64,000 nt of DNA from contig NZ_JMLQ01000001.1 of assembly GCF_000686025.1 (NCBI RefSeq), positions 620,001-684,000 on the forward strand. Reading direction: 5' to 3'. Below the pieces are notes generated by a model. That model did no database searches. It was given only the letters and a program-made list of their open reading frames with translations, and was not told where the DNA came from. The stretch is from Rhodococcus sp. UNC23MFCrub1.1. GTDB lineage: Bacteria > Actinomycetota > Actinomycetes > Mycobacteriales > Mycobacteriaceae. Within the stretch, counting starts at the first letter, position 1; every line of letters starts with the position of its first letter. The translations under genes and the position numbers were made by a program. Positions 17,922-25,993 of this stretch are shown in pieces.

Positions 17922-18353
17922 TCAGGAGAAGACGGTGACGAACGTGTCGACGGACTTCTCGATGTCGCCCTTGAGCGCACGCGCCACACCGGATCCCACG
18001 GGACCGAACAGGGGCGCGCCGCCGAGATCGATCGTCATCTTCAGCTCGGAGCCGTCCTTCTTCTCCGCGACGGTGAGCTTCAACGAGACCTTGACCCCGC
18101 CCTTGCCCGCGCCCTTCAGTTCGAGCTCGCGCGGCGGGGAGTACTTCTTCACGGTCCACTGCACCCGGTTCCGCATGCCCTTGACCGACACCACGGACGC
18201 CATCTGCGTGCCCTCGGACAGTTCGGCGGGCAGGTCGCCGCGCCACCCGTCGTGAATGCTGAGCCATTCCTCGTACCGCGTCAGATCGGATGCGCCGTTC
18301 CAGGCATCCTCCGCGGACAGAGGAACGATGCGGACCACCTCGAGTTTCGCCAC
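17922..18353 (-). CDS. SRPBCC protein, Rv0910/MT0934 toxin-like family
   Basis: A 143-residue START-like (SRPBCC) domain protein. It begins MAKLEVVRIVPLSAEDAWNGASDLTRYEEWLSIHDGW and ends with a long amphipathic helix (VARALKGDIEKSVDTFVTV), the family layout. It resembles M. tuberculosis Rv0910, listed as a type II toxin, but the fold is a lipid- or ligand-binding pocket, so a toxin role is uncertain. In M. tuberculosis the Rv0909-like antitoxin lies next to it; here that gene is about 9.3 kb away at 27646-27834. The GTG start gives the family length. Confidence 0.85.
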   Translation of the reverse strand: MAKLEVVRIVPLSAEDAWNGASDLTRYEEWLSIHDGWRGDLPAELSEGTQMASVVSVKGMRNRVQWTVKKYSPPRELELKGAGKGGVKVSLKLTVAEKKDGSELKMTIDLGGAPLFGPVGSGVARALKGDIEKSVDTFVTVFS

Positions 18354-18421
18354 GCCGTGAACACTAGCGCGTGACGACACCCGCGGTGGCCCGCATCGTG
18401 TCCGAACTTCCAGGACGAATC

Positions 18422-20083
18422 CTAGTGAGCGACCGGCTTCTCGGCGCCGACGCCGGTGAGGGATCGCACCTCCATCTCCGCCGCCTTGTCGGTGCTCTCG
18501 TTGTCCTTGCTCGTCAGCGTTCCCACGATGCCGAGGATGAAGGCGAGCGGGATCGAGACGATGCCCGGGTTCGACAGGGGGAACCAGGCGAAGTCCGAGC
18601 CCTTGATCATCGCCGTCGCCGAGCCGGACACGGCCGGGGAGAAGATGATGAGCACGATGGTGGAGATCAGACCGCCGTACATGCTCCACAGCGCGCCGCG
18701 CGTGGTGAAGCGTCGCCAGAAGAGCGAGTACAGGATGGTCGGCAGGTTGGCCGCCGCGGCGACCGCGAAGGCCAGCGCCACGAGGAAGGCGATGTTCTGT
18801 CCGTTGGCCAGGATGCCGCCACCGATGGCGAGGATGCCGATGACGACGGCGGTGATGCGGGAGACCTGGACCTGCTTCTTGTCGTCGACCTTGCCCTTCT
18901 TGATGACACCGGCGTAGATGTCGTGAGCGAAGGACGCGGACGCCGTGATGGTGAGGCCGGCGACGACCGCGAGGATCGTCGCGAAGGCGACCGCCGAGAT
19001 GACGCCCAGCAGGATCACCCCGCCGAGTTCGAACGCGAGAAGCGGTGCGGCAGCGTTCTGTCCGCCGGCCGCGGCGAGGATGCGGTCCGGTCCGACGATG
19101 GCGGCGGCGCCGTAGCCGAGCACCAGCGTGAAGAGGTAGAACGCACCGATCAGCGCGATCGCCCAGACGACGCTGCGACGGGCTTCCTTGGCGGTGGGCA
19201 CCGTGTAGAAGCGCATGAGCACGTGCGGCAGGCCGGCGGTGCCGAGCACCAGGGCGATACCGAGCGAGACGAAGTTCAGCTGCGACGTGGCCGAGCCGCC
19301 GTACTGGGCGCCGGGGGCGAGAACGTCACGCGCGGCGACGGTCTCGGAGACCGAGTCGCCGACCATGGTCTGCGCGCTGCCGAGGATCTCGGACAGGTTG
19401 AAGCCGAACTTGGCCAGCACCATCACCGTCATGAGACCGGCACCGGCGATGAGCAGCGCGGCCTTGATGATCTGCACCCAGGTGGTGCCCTTCATACCGC
19501 CGACGAGGACGTAGACGATCATCAGGACGCCGACGACCGCGATGACGATGGACTGTCCCGTGCGATCCGAGATGTCGAGGAGCAGTGCGACGAGGCCGCC
19601 GGCTCCGGCCATCTGCGCGAGCAGGTAGAAGAACGACACCGTGAGTGTCGACAACGCGGCGGCGGTACGCACCGGGCCCTGCTTGAGGCGGAAGCTCAGC
19701 ACGTCGGCCATCGTGAACTTGCCGGTGTTGCGCAACATCTCGGCGACGAGAAGCAGGGCGACGAGCCACGCGACGAGGAAGCCGATGGAGTACAGGAAGC
19801 CGTCGTAACCGTAGACGGCGATGGCGCCCGCGATGCCGAGGAAGCTCGCCGCGGAGAGGTAGTCACCGGCGATGGCGACACCGTTCTGCGGTCCGGAGAA
19901 GCCGCCGCCCGCGGTGAAGAACTCCGCGGAGGTGGCGTTCTTCTTGCTGGCCTTGATCACCACGGCCATGGTCACGATGACGAAGACCGCGAAGATCGAG
20001 ATGTTGACGAGCGGGCTGCCGACGGTCTCGGCCTCGATCGTCTGCTGGGCCAGGAACTGCTGCGCGGCAGAGTAGGTGGTCAC
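18422..20083 (-). CDS. mctC: Monocarboxylate/cation symporter MctC
   Basis: A 553-residue sodium:solute symporter with about thirteen membrane helices. It resembles C. glutamicum MctC along its whole length: NISIFAVFVIVTM, GDYLSAASFLGI, YDGFLYSIGFLVAWLVALLLVAE, GTAGLPHVLMRFYTVPTAKEAR and a shared C-terminus ending EMEVRSLTGVG. MctC imports acetate, propionate and pyruvate. The GTG start overlaps the mctB stop (GTGA), so mctB and mctC are cotranslated, as in C. glutamicum. It sits downstream of a kinase/regulator operon that ends in a second symporter, which suggests shared control by carboxylate supply (inference). Confidence 0.92.
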   Translation of the reverse strand: MTTYSAAQQFLAQQTIEAETVGSPLVNISIFAVFVIVTMAVVIKASKKNATSAEFFTAGGGFSGPQNGVAIAGDYLSAASFLGIAGAIAVYGYDGFLYSIGFLVAWLVALLLVAEMLRNTGKFTMADVLSFRLKQGPVRTAAALSTLTVSFFYLLAQMAGAGGLVALLLDISDRTGQSIVIAVVGVLMIVYVLVGGMKGTTWVQIIKAALLIAGAGLMTVMVLAKFGFNLSEILGSAQTMVGDSVSETVAARDVLAPGAQYGGSATSQLNFVSLGIALVLGTAGLPHVLMRFYTVPTAKEARRSVVWAIALIGAFYLFTLVLGYGAAAIVGPDRILAAAGGQNAAAPLLAFELGGVILLGVISAVAFATILAVVAGLTITASASFAHDIYAGVIKKGKVDDKKQVQVSRITAVVIGILAIGGGILANGQNIAFLVALAFAVAAAANLPTILYSLFWRRFTTRGALWSMYGGLISTIVLIIFSPAVSGSATAMIKGSDFAWFPLSNPGIVSIPLAFILGIVGTLTSKDNESTDKAAEMEVRSLTGVGAEKPVAH

Positions 20084-20442
20084 TGGAGGGGTCCTTCGAG
20101 TTCGTCGCGGATCTTCGCGGCACGGGGGTCGAGCTCACGGTTCGCGAACTTCACGTAGATGCCGGTGATGGCGAACGTCGTCACGAACTGTCCGAGTCCG
20201 AGCAGCAGTCCGACGTTGATGTTGCCGAAGACGCGGGTGGCCATGAAGTCGTGTGCGTACGCCCCGAGGAGCACGTACGTCGTGTACCAGATGAGGAAGA
20301 AGGCGGCCATCGGGAAGACGAAGCCGCGCAGGCGCTTCTTGAGTTCCTGGAACTCGGGCGTGGCCTGCATGTCGACGAAGTCCTGGGGGGACGGGGTCCG
20401 GGGTTCGGGGTGTGCGCCCGAATGGGGTTGTGCGGTGGTCAC
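20080..20442 (-). CDS. mctB: DUF485 membrane protein MctB
   Basis: A 120-residue inner membrane protein with two helices (residues about 45-65 and 78-100) and hydrophilic ends. It is the DUF485/YjcH partner that precedes acetate-type symporters; in C. glutamicum the pair is mctBC. FVDMQATPEFQELKKRLRGFVFPM and the Asn-Arg-Glu-Leu-Asp-Pro end (ANRELDPRAAKIR) match the family. Its exact job in transport is unknown. It overlaps mctC by 4 bp and starts 138 bp from the end of the second symporter operon, so it probably has its own promoter in that gap. Confidence 0.88.
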   Translation of the reverse strand: MTTAQPHSGAHPEPRTPSPQDFVDMQATPEFQELKKRLRGFVFPMAAFFLIWYTTYVLLGAYAHDFMATRVFGNINVGLLLGLGQFVTTFAITGIYVKFANRELDPRAAKIRDELEGPLQ

Positions 20443-20583
20443 GGGTGCTCCTACGTGTCGGGAGATACTCGGATGACGGTAGTGAGACCACCATCACACC
20501 GATACGGCGTGGCGCCGATCACACGCCGAGCAGCGCGCCGGTGCGCCGAACGGTCTGCCGGGCGGGACGAACGGTCGTGCCGC

Positions 20584-22317
20584 TCACTGCTTGCGCAGTC
20601 GCTCCACGCCCAGACCGAGGCGTTCGGGTGCGTGCATGGCCGACATGATGCGGCCGATGTCCAGCGGTATCGAGGACCGAGTCGCCAGCGACACCGTCAC
20701 CATCCCGGCGAAGGCGAGGGGCACGCTGACCGCCGCCGGGTAGCCGACGATCGCCGCGGCCCACCCACCCAGGAGCTGGTCGGACACCCCGCCGAGCACG
20801 GCGAGGGATGCGGCGGCCGTGGAGACCCCGCCGCCGACGATCAGCCCCGCGGCGGCCCCGGCGGCGGTGAGACCGCGCCACCAGATGCCGAGCACCAGCA
20901 GCGGACACAGCGTCGACGCCGCGACGGCGAACACGAGCCCGACGGTGCGGGAGAGGTCGAGCGTCACCAGCCCGACCGACAGCAGCAGCGGACCGGTGCC
21001 GGCCACGATCGCGGCGATCCGGAAGTCGCGTACCCGGCCGCGCAGGACGTCGGTGCTGAGCACTCCGGCGATGGTCACCAGCAGTCCCGACGACGTGGAC
21101 AGGAACGCCGCCATCGCGCCCGCGGCGACGAGTGCGGCGAGCAGCAGCCCCGGCACCCCGTCGATGGCCGCCGACGGCAGCAGGAGCACGGCCGCGTCGG
21201 ATGCTCCGGTGATCAGCAACTGGGGAACGTACAGGCGTGCGAACACACCCAGCACCGTCGGGAACAGGTAGAACACCGACAGCAGACCCACCACGGTCAG
21301 CGCCGTCCAGCGGGCCGCCGGCCCGTCCGGGTTGGTGTAGAAGCGCACGAGGACGTGGGGCAGCCCCATCGTGCCGAGGAACGTGGCGAGGATCAGCGAG
21401 TACACCTGGTACAGCGGGAAGGGACCACCGAAACCGTTGCCGGGCGAGAGCCAGTCGGAGCCCTCGACCGGTGCGCCCGCCACCACGGGGACCGGCGATC
21501 CGGCCTCGAGTTCGAGCACCGTGCCCGACTGCAGGGTGTGGTCGCCCGCGTCGAGTGTCGTCGGTCCGTCCACCGCGGCGCCGTCGACGGTGCCGCGGAC
21601 CACGACGTCGAGGTTCTCCTGCACCTGCACGACGACGTCGGTACTGATGTCGACAGTCGTGGCGGTGTCCACGGACGGCGGTGCGGGAGTGCCCATCTCG
21701 CGCGGATCGGCCGCGAAATGCACCGCGAGCACCAGCGCCGGTACCGCGACGGCCGTCAGCTTGAGCCAGTACTGGAACGCCTGGACGAACGTGATGGAGC
21801 GCATGCCGCCGCCGACCACGTTGAGGATCACGATCACCCCGATGACAGCCGCGCCGACCCAACTGGGAACGCCGAGAAGGATGTTGAGGGTGAGCCCGGC
21901 GCCCTGCAGCTGCGGGACGAGGTACAGCGCGCACACCCCGGCGACCACCAGCATGGCCAACGTGCGGAGCCGCGCCGAACCGAGGCGGAACTCGGCGAAG
22001 TCCGGCACCGTGTACGCACCGGACCGTCGCAGCGGCGCCGAGACGAACAGCAACAGCCCGAGATACCCGGCCGTGAAGCCCACCGGGTACCACAGTGCGT
22101 CGGCACCGTACTTGGCGATCAGGCCCGCGACCCCGAGAAACGATGCGGCCGAGAGGTACTCACCGGACACGGCCGCGGCGTTCCACCGCGGACCCACGCT
22201 ACGGGAGGCGACGAGGAAGTCGGAGGTGGTGCGCGCCAACCGGACTCCGTACGCGCCCACCGCGACCGTGGCCACCGCCGAGAAGATGACGGCGAGCACC
22301 GTGGGGACGGACACCAT
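20584..22317 (-). CDS. Sodium:solute symporter with an extracytoplasmic insert
   Basis: A 577-residue SSS-family carrier related to the acetate symporters: SGEYLSAASFLGVAG, WYPVGFTAGYLGLLLF and GTMGLPHVLVRFYTNPDG are the shared blocks. Between the sixth and seventh helices it carries about 100 extra hydrophilic residues (around 215-310) rich in Val, Thr, Asp and Gly, predicted outside the membrane, which MctC does not have. It is the last gene of the kinase/LytTR operon and is the likely regulated or sensed transporter. The substrate is probably a short-chain carboxylate, by family only. Confidence 0.87.
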   Translation of the reverse strand: MVSVPTVLAVIFSAVATVAVGAYGVRLARTTSDFLVASRSVGPRWNAAAVSGEYLSAASFLGVAGLIAKYGADALWYPVGFTAGYLGLLLFVSAPLRRSGAYTVPDFAEFRLGSARLRTLAMLVVAGVCALYLVPQLQGAGLTLNILLGVPSWVGAAVIGVIVILNVVGGGMRSITFVQAFQYWLKLTAVAVPALVLAVHFAADPREMGTPAPPSVDTATTVDISTDVVVQVQENLDVVVRGTVDGAAVDGPTTLDAGDHTLQSGTVLELEAGSPVPVVAGAPVEGSDWLSPGNGFGGPFPLYQVYSLILATFLGTMGLPHVLVRFYTNPDGPAARWTALTVVGLLSVFYLFPTVLGVFARLYVPQLLITGASDAAVLLLPSAAIDGVPGLLLAALVAAGAMAAFLSTSSGLLVTIAGVLSTDVLRGRVRDFRIAAIVAGTGPLLLSVGLVTLDLSRTVGLVFAVAASTLCPLLVLGIWWRGLTAAGAAAGLIVGGGVSTAAASLAVLGGVSDQLLGGWAAAIVGYPAAVSVPLAFAGMVTVSLATRSSIPLDIGRIMSAMHAPERLGLGVERLRKQ

Positions 22318-22348
22318 CAGCGCGTGCCGGACGTGAGAGCGCCGGCCA

Positions 22349-22705
22349 TCAGTCCTCCACCAGTTCGGTGAACTCCTGCTCGTTGCGCTCGGCCGAACGG
22401 ACGAAGAGGTACCCGGCGACCAGCAGGACCGGGTACGCGGCGACGGCGAGTGCCCACCACGGAACCCCGATGCCGGCGATGCGTGCGGTACCCGCGGCCG
22501 GCGCGAACACCCACACCAGCGGGACGATGCCGAGGATCAGGACGACGACGGCCGCGGTGCGCAACGCGAGCGCCAACTGTGCGCGGACCAGGCCGTTGAT
22601 CATGGCCTCGCCCACCTCGGTCTGCTCCTGGACCTCCACCCGGGTGCGCACGATGCGTGCGCCGCGGCGCTGGGCCAACACCACCTTCTCTCGCTGCGCC
22701 GCCAT
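22349..22705 (-). CDS. Small two-helix membrane protein
   Basis: A 118-residue protein with two hydrophobic helices (about 48-68 and 78-100) and a charged N-terminus. The layout is like the DUF485 partner of acetate symporters, and its place just before the symporter gene fits a mctB-like role, but the sequence itself is not a clear DUF485. Its ATG lies 1 bp after the LytTR regulator stop, so the two are cotranslated. No function is established. Confidence 0.75.
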   Translation of the reverse strand: MAAQREKVVLAQRRGARIVRTRVEVQEQTEVGEAMINGLVRAQLALALRTAAVVVLILGIVPLVWVFAPAAGTARIAGIGVPWWALAVAAYPVLLVAGYLFVRSAERNEQEFTELVED

Positions 22706-22706
22706 C

Positions 22707-23531
22707 TCAGGAACGGTGCTGTCCGGCGAGTGCCGCTCGTGGGCCGCGGACGAGCCGATCGCGGAGTTCGCGGGTGTGGCGGCGGCTCACCGGGAGCTCG
22801 ACGGGTGGGCAGGCACCCGTGCCGCGCAGGCAGACCACCAGTCCGGACCCGACGGTGCGGGTCCCCCCGACCTGGCCGACGGACACGAGGTACGACCGAT
22901 GGACGCGCAGGAATCCGTGGTCGGCCCAGCGGGACTCCAGCGTCGAGAGGGCGATCCGCACCAGGTGGGTGCCGGTCGTCGTGTGCAGCCGGGCGTAGTC
23001 GCCCTCGGCCTCCACCCAGACGACGGTGGATCGCGGCACCATCGTCGTCACACCGCCGAGCTCCACCGGGATCACGTCGTCCTGGTCGCTGCGCCCCGCG
23101 GGACCCGGTACCGCGCCGGACCTCTTGTCGACGACGCGGCGGACAGCGTCGGACAGGCGCTGGTCACGGATCGGCTTGAGGAGGTAGTCGACGGCCCCGA
23201 TCTCGAAGGCGGCGACGGCGCGATCGTCGTGGGCCGTCACGAAGACGACCGCCGGCGGTGAGGCGAAGTTGCTCAGCACTCCGGCCAGTTCCATGCCGTC
23301 GAGTCCGGGCATGTCGATGTCGAGAAAGACACCGTCGACCGGCGCGTCGCGCAGGATGCGCAGCGCCGTGGTGGCGTCGCTCGCGCCCTCGACCGATCCG
23401 ACCGCCGGGTGGCGGCGCAGCAGGTAGACGAGTTCGTCCAGGGCCGGCCGCTCGTCGTCCACGGCGAGCAGCCGCAGGGGCCGGTCGGCAGCGGCGGGCG
23501 TGGTCGCCTCGGTGGCATGGGTGGGGCTCAT
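22707..23531 (-). CDS. LytTR-family response regulator
   Basis: A 274-residue two-domain regulator. The receiver domain has the acidic pocket VDDE (24-27), phospho-acceptor Asp71 in VFLDIDMPG and Lys in LLKPI. The C-terminal LytTR DNA-binding domain is marked by WVEAEGDYARLHT and HGFLRVHRSYLV. LytTR regulators bind pairs of short direct repeats upstream of their targets and pair with LytS-type kinases, which is the next gene upstream here. The N-terminal 15 residues are Ala/Thr rich and may start later than drawn. It lies within a transporter operon, so carboxylate uptake is its likely target (inference). Confidence 0.92.
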   Translation of the reverse strand: MSPTHATEATTPAAADRPLRLLAVDDERPALDELVYLLRRHPAVGSVEGASDATTALRILRDAPVDGVFLDIDMPGLDGMELAGVLSNFASPPAVVFVTAHDDRAVAAFEIGAVDYLLKPIRDQRLSDAVRRVVDKRSGAVPGPAGRSDQDDVIPVELGGVTTMVPRSTVVWVEAEGDYARLHTTTGTHLVRIALSTLESRWADHGFLRVHRSYLVSVGQVGGTRTVGSGLVVCLRGTGACPPVELPVSRRHTRELRDRLVRGPRAALAGQHRS

Positions 23532-23564
23532 GGCGTCTTCATCGTGCCATGTCGCGCGCGCACG

Positions 23565-24737
23565 TCAGGGCCGGATGCCTGCCCGAAATTTCGGGATCCG
23601 CATACTCACCTTGGTGCCGGCGTCCGGCGCGGTCTCCACCACCAGGCCGTAGTCGTTGCCGAAGGCGGCGCGCAACCGGTCGTCGACGTTGGCGAGTCCG
23701 ACGTGCACCCCCTCCTCCGATCCCAGGTCGCCGGAGCGCAGCAGTTCCGGATCCATGCCGACACCGTCGTCCTCGATGCTGATGGCCGCGTCCGTACCCG
23801 CGTCCGCCGCGATGACGGTGATGCGGCCGCGTCCCCGGCCGGCGACGCCGTGGCGCACCGCGTTCTCGACGAGGGGCTGCAGCGCCAGGAACGGCAACAC
23901 CACTCCCAGTACCTCGGGAGCGATCTGCACCGTCACGTCGAGGGAGTCACCGAAACGCGCGCGCTCGAGCGTGAGGTACCGGTCGATGTTGCGGAGCTCG
24001 TCGGAGAGCACCGTGAACTCCCCCGCCGTGCGGAACGAGTAGCGCGTGAAGTCGGCGAACTCGAGGACCAGCTCGCGCGCACGATCGGGATCGGTCCGCA
24101 CGAACGACGCGATGGTCGTCAGGGCGTTGTAGATGAAGTGCGGGCTGATCTGGGCGCGCAGCGCCCGGACCTCGGCCCGGTCGAGGCGTGCTCTGCTCGC
24201 GTCGAGTTCGGCCAGCTCGACCTGCTCGCCGACGTACCGCGCGACCTCGGTGCAGGCCCCGAGAAGACCGGGACCGGGTTCCTCCAGCGTGACCACGCCC
24301 AGCACGCAGACCACGCCGGCGCCCTCGGTGAGGACCGGCTGCACCACCACCGAACGTGCCGGGGCGTCCGCGGTCGCGGCGGTGCGCAGCAGCACCCGAC
24401 GCTCGGTGTCGACGGCGCGGCGGGCGACCACGGGGAACTCGTCCAGGGTCCCGTCGACGGGACCGTCGTGGCCCAACACCGTCCCGTCCGGTCCCGCCAG
24501 GACGACGGCGGCGGCGCCGGTCAGTGTGCGCAGGTGCGGCGCCGCCTCCGACGCGGACGCGGCGTCGAGGCCCCGCCGCAACGGGCGTGCCGCGAGCGAT
24601 GCGGTGTGCAGCGCGGCGTGCACCGCGCGTTCGGTGGGCGTGGTCAGCGGGCGCGTCCCCCGGCGCGTGATGACGACGACCGCACCGGCGACGACCGCGG
24701 CCATCACCAACAGGACGACCGCCGTGGTGGCTGTCAC
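23565..24737 (-). CDS. LytS-type sensor histidine kinase
   Basis: A 390-residue kinase of the His_kinase (PF06580) class. One N-terminal membrane helix (residues 5-22) leads to a GAF-like sensing region (LTGAAAVVLAGPDG, VVQPVLTEGAGVVCVLGV). The phospho-acceptor His is in LRAQISPHFIYNAL near residue 200. The ATPase part has PLVENAVRHGV, the D-G box IEDDGVGMD and a final glycine loop VGLANVDDRL. It partners the LytTR regulator 33 bp downstream. The GTG start overlaps the lipase stop (GTGA), so it is translated from the same mRNA as the lipase. The signal sensed is not known. Confidence 0.92.
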   Translation of the reverse strand: MTATTAVVLLVMAAVVAGAVVVITRRGTRPLTTPTERAVHAALHTASLAARPLRRGLDAASASEAAPHLRTLTGAAAVVLAGPDGTVLGHDGPVDGTLDEFPVVARRAVDTERRVLLRTAATADAPARSVVVQPVLTEGAGVVCVLGVVTLEEPGPGLLGACTEVARYVGEQVELAELDASRARLDRAEVRALRAQISPHFIYNALTTIASFVRTDPDRARELVLEFADFTRYSFRTAGEFTVLSDELRNIDRYLTLERARFGDSLDVTVQIAPEVLGVVLPFLALQPLVENAVRHGVAGRGRGRITVIAADAGTDAAISIEDDGVGMDPELLRSGDLGSEEGVHVGLANVDDRLRAAFGNDYGLVVETAPDAGTKVSMRIPKFRAGIRP

Positions 24738-25993
24738 GGCACCTGGTCACACGTGTTCGTCGGTTGTCCGGTTCCCTCGAACCGCTGGGTGATCCAGTCG
24801 ATGCCCTCGATGTTGGCGGCCGAGTCGGCGTGGCCCTGGTCCGCCCGGACCCGGTAGTCGATGACGTCGCCCTGCGCGCACGCTCGGCGGGACGCGTCCT
24901 CGGTCCACTGCGGCAGGATGAGATCGTCTCGCGAACCGACCAGCACCATCATCGGCGCCGCGGCCCGCCCCTGCGGTAGGGCGTTGTCCGACAACCACTC
25001 TCGAATGGCGGCGTACGCTTCCGGCGAGCTGGGGCGCACGTCGTCCGGTCCGATGGATCCCGCGGCCGTCAACTTGCCGGCGGCCAGGGGTCCCGTGCAG
25101 GCCAACAGGACGTCCTTGTTCTCCAGCAGTCCGCCGCTGAGGAAGTCAGCGTCGGTGTACTCCGGATGGTCCACGAGGAAGCCCTCGACGACGAACGGCA
25201 TGATCGCCTTCTGGGGCAACGTGAGCTGCCCCAGTCCGGACTCCGGGGCGATCGGGCTGATGTCCGCGGCCGGGGACAGGTTGGCCGATCCCAGGAACTC
25301 GAGCCCGTCGCCGTACTCCGCGGCCATCTCGGCGGCGGCCCAGGTGGCCTGCCCACCCTGCGACACGCCCAGCGCCGCCCAGCGAGTCCCGCTGCCGGGC
25401 GCCACGTTCCGCGCTGCGCGGACAGCGTCGATGATGTCGTGGCCGGCCGACGGGGCGTTCAGGTACGGATGCGGATCGTCGGTTCCCAGGCCCTCGTAGT
25501 CCGTCACCGCGACGACGGCGCCGCGTTCGAGCATCGGCGTGACCAGGCCGATGGAGCCGAGCAGATTGGGATAGAGGGACGGTGCGCACTCGTCGGTCAC
25601 ACCCGTCGTGCCGTGCCCGACGGACACGACCGGCCATCCCCCCTCGGGCGGTGCGCCGGCCGGGACGAACACCGTGCCCGTGACGTCGACACCGCCGCCG
25701 TCCACCCCGGACGTCGAGCGGTACGTGATGCGGTGCGCCGTGGCGCCGAGATTGGTGACCGCCTGGTCGACCTGACCGAGGAGCACGTCGGCGACCAGCG
25801 AGCCGCGCTCGTCGCCCGTGGGGGCAGGAGAGCGGGGTGCCGCGTCGGTGGTCGCGTCGTTCCCCGGGGTGGGCGCGGGATCCGAGGACGCACATCCCGA
25901 CAGCATCAGCATCGACGCCGCCAGTGCCGATCCCAGCAGGACCGGGACCCTGCCGCGCAGTCCTGGTCTCGAACCGATCCTGCACACGTTCAC
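24734..25993 (-). CDS. Secretory (LIP-family) lipase lipoprotein
   Basis: A 419-residue exported lipase. It has a lipoprotein signal peptide ending in the lipobox LSGC (Cys34), then a Pro/Thr-rich linker and the LIP domain: VGHGTTG, DYEGLGT and the nucleophile elbow GVSQGG (Ser212), with the acid and His near the C-terminal third (GSRDDLILP, DQGHADSAAN). Such lipases cleave triacylglycerols at the cell surface. The GTG start overlaps the antiporter stop (GTGA) and has an upstream GAGG. It ends in a GTGA overlap with the kinase gene. Fatty acids released outside would be substrates for the symporter downstream (inference). Confidence 0.9.
   Translation of the reverse strand: MNVCRIGSRPGLRGRVPVLLGSALAASMLMLSGCASSDPAPTPGNDATTDAAPRSPAPTGDERGSLVADVLLGQVDQAVTNLGATAHRITYRSTSGVDGGGVDVTGTVFVPAGAPPEGGWPVVSVGHGTTGVTDECAPSLYPNLLGSIGLVTPMLERGAVVAVTDYEGLGTDDPHPYLNAPSAGHDIIDAVRAARNVAPGSGTRWAALGVSQGGQATWAAAEMAAEYGDGLEFLGSANLSPAADISPIAPESGLGQLTLPQKAIMPFVVEGFLVDHPEYTDADFLSGGLLENKDVLLACTGPLAAGKLTAAGSIGPDDVRPSSPEAYAAIREWLSDNALPQGRAAAPMMVLVGSRDDLILPQWTEDASRRACAQGDVIDYRVRADQGHADSAANIEGIDWITQRFEGTGQPTNTCDQVP

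Noticed and set aside
20481..20497. CRP/GlxR-like site (GTGA...TCAC) before mctB
   Set aside because: The inner spacing is 8 bp where the consensus needs 6, and the arms are imperfect.
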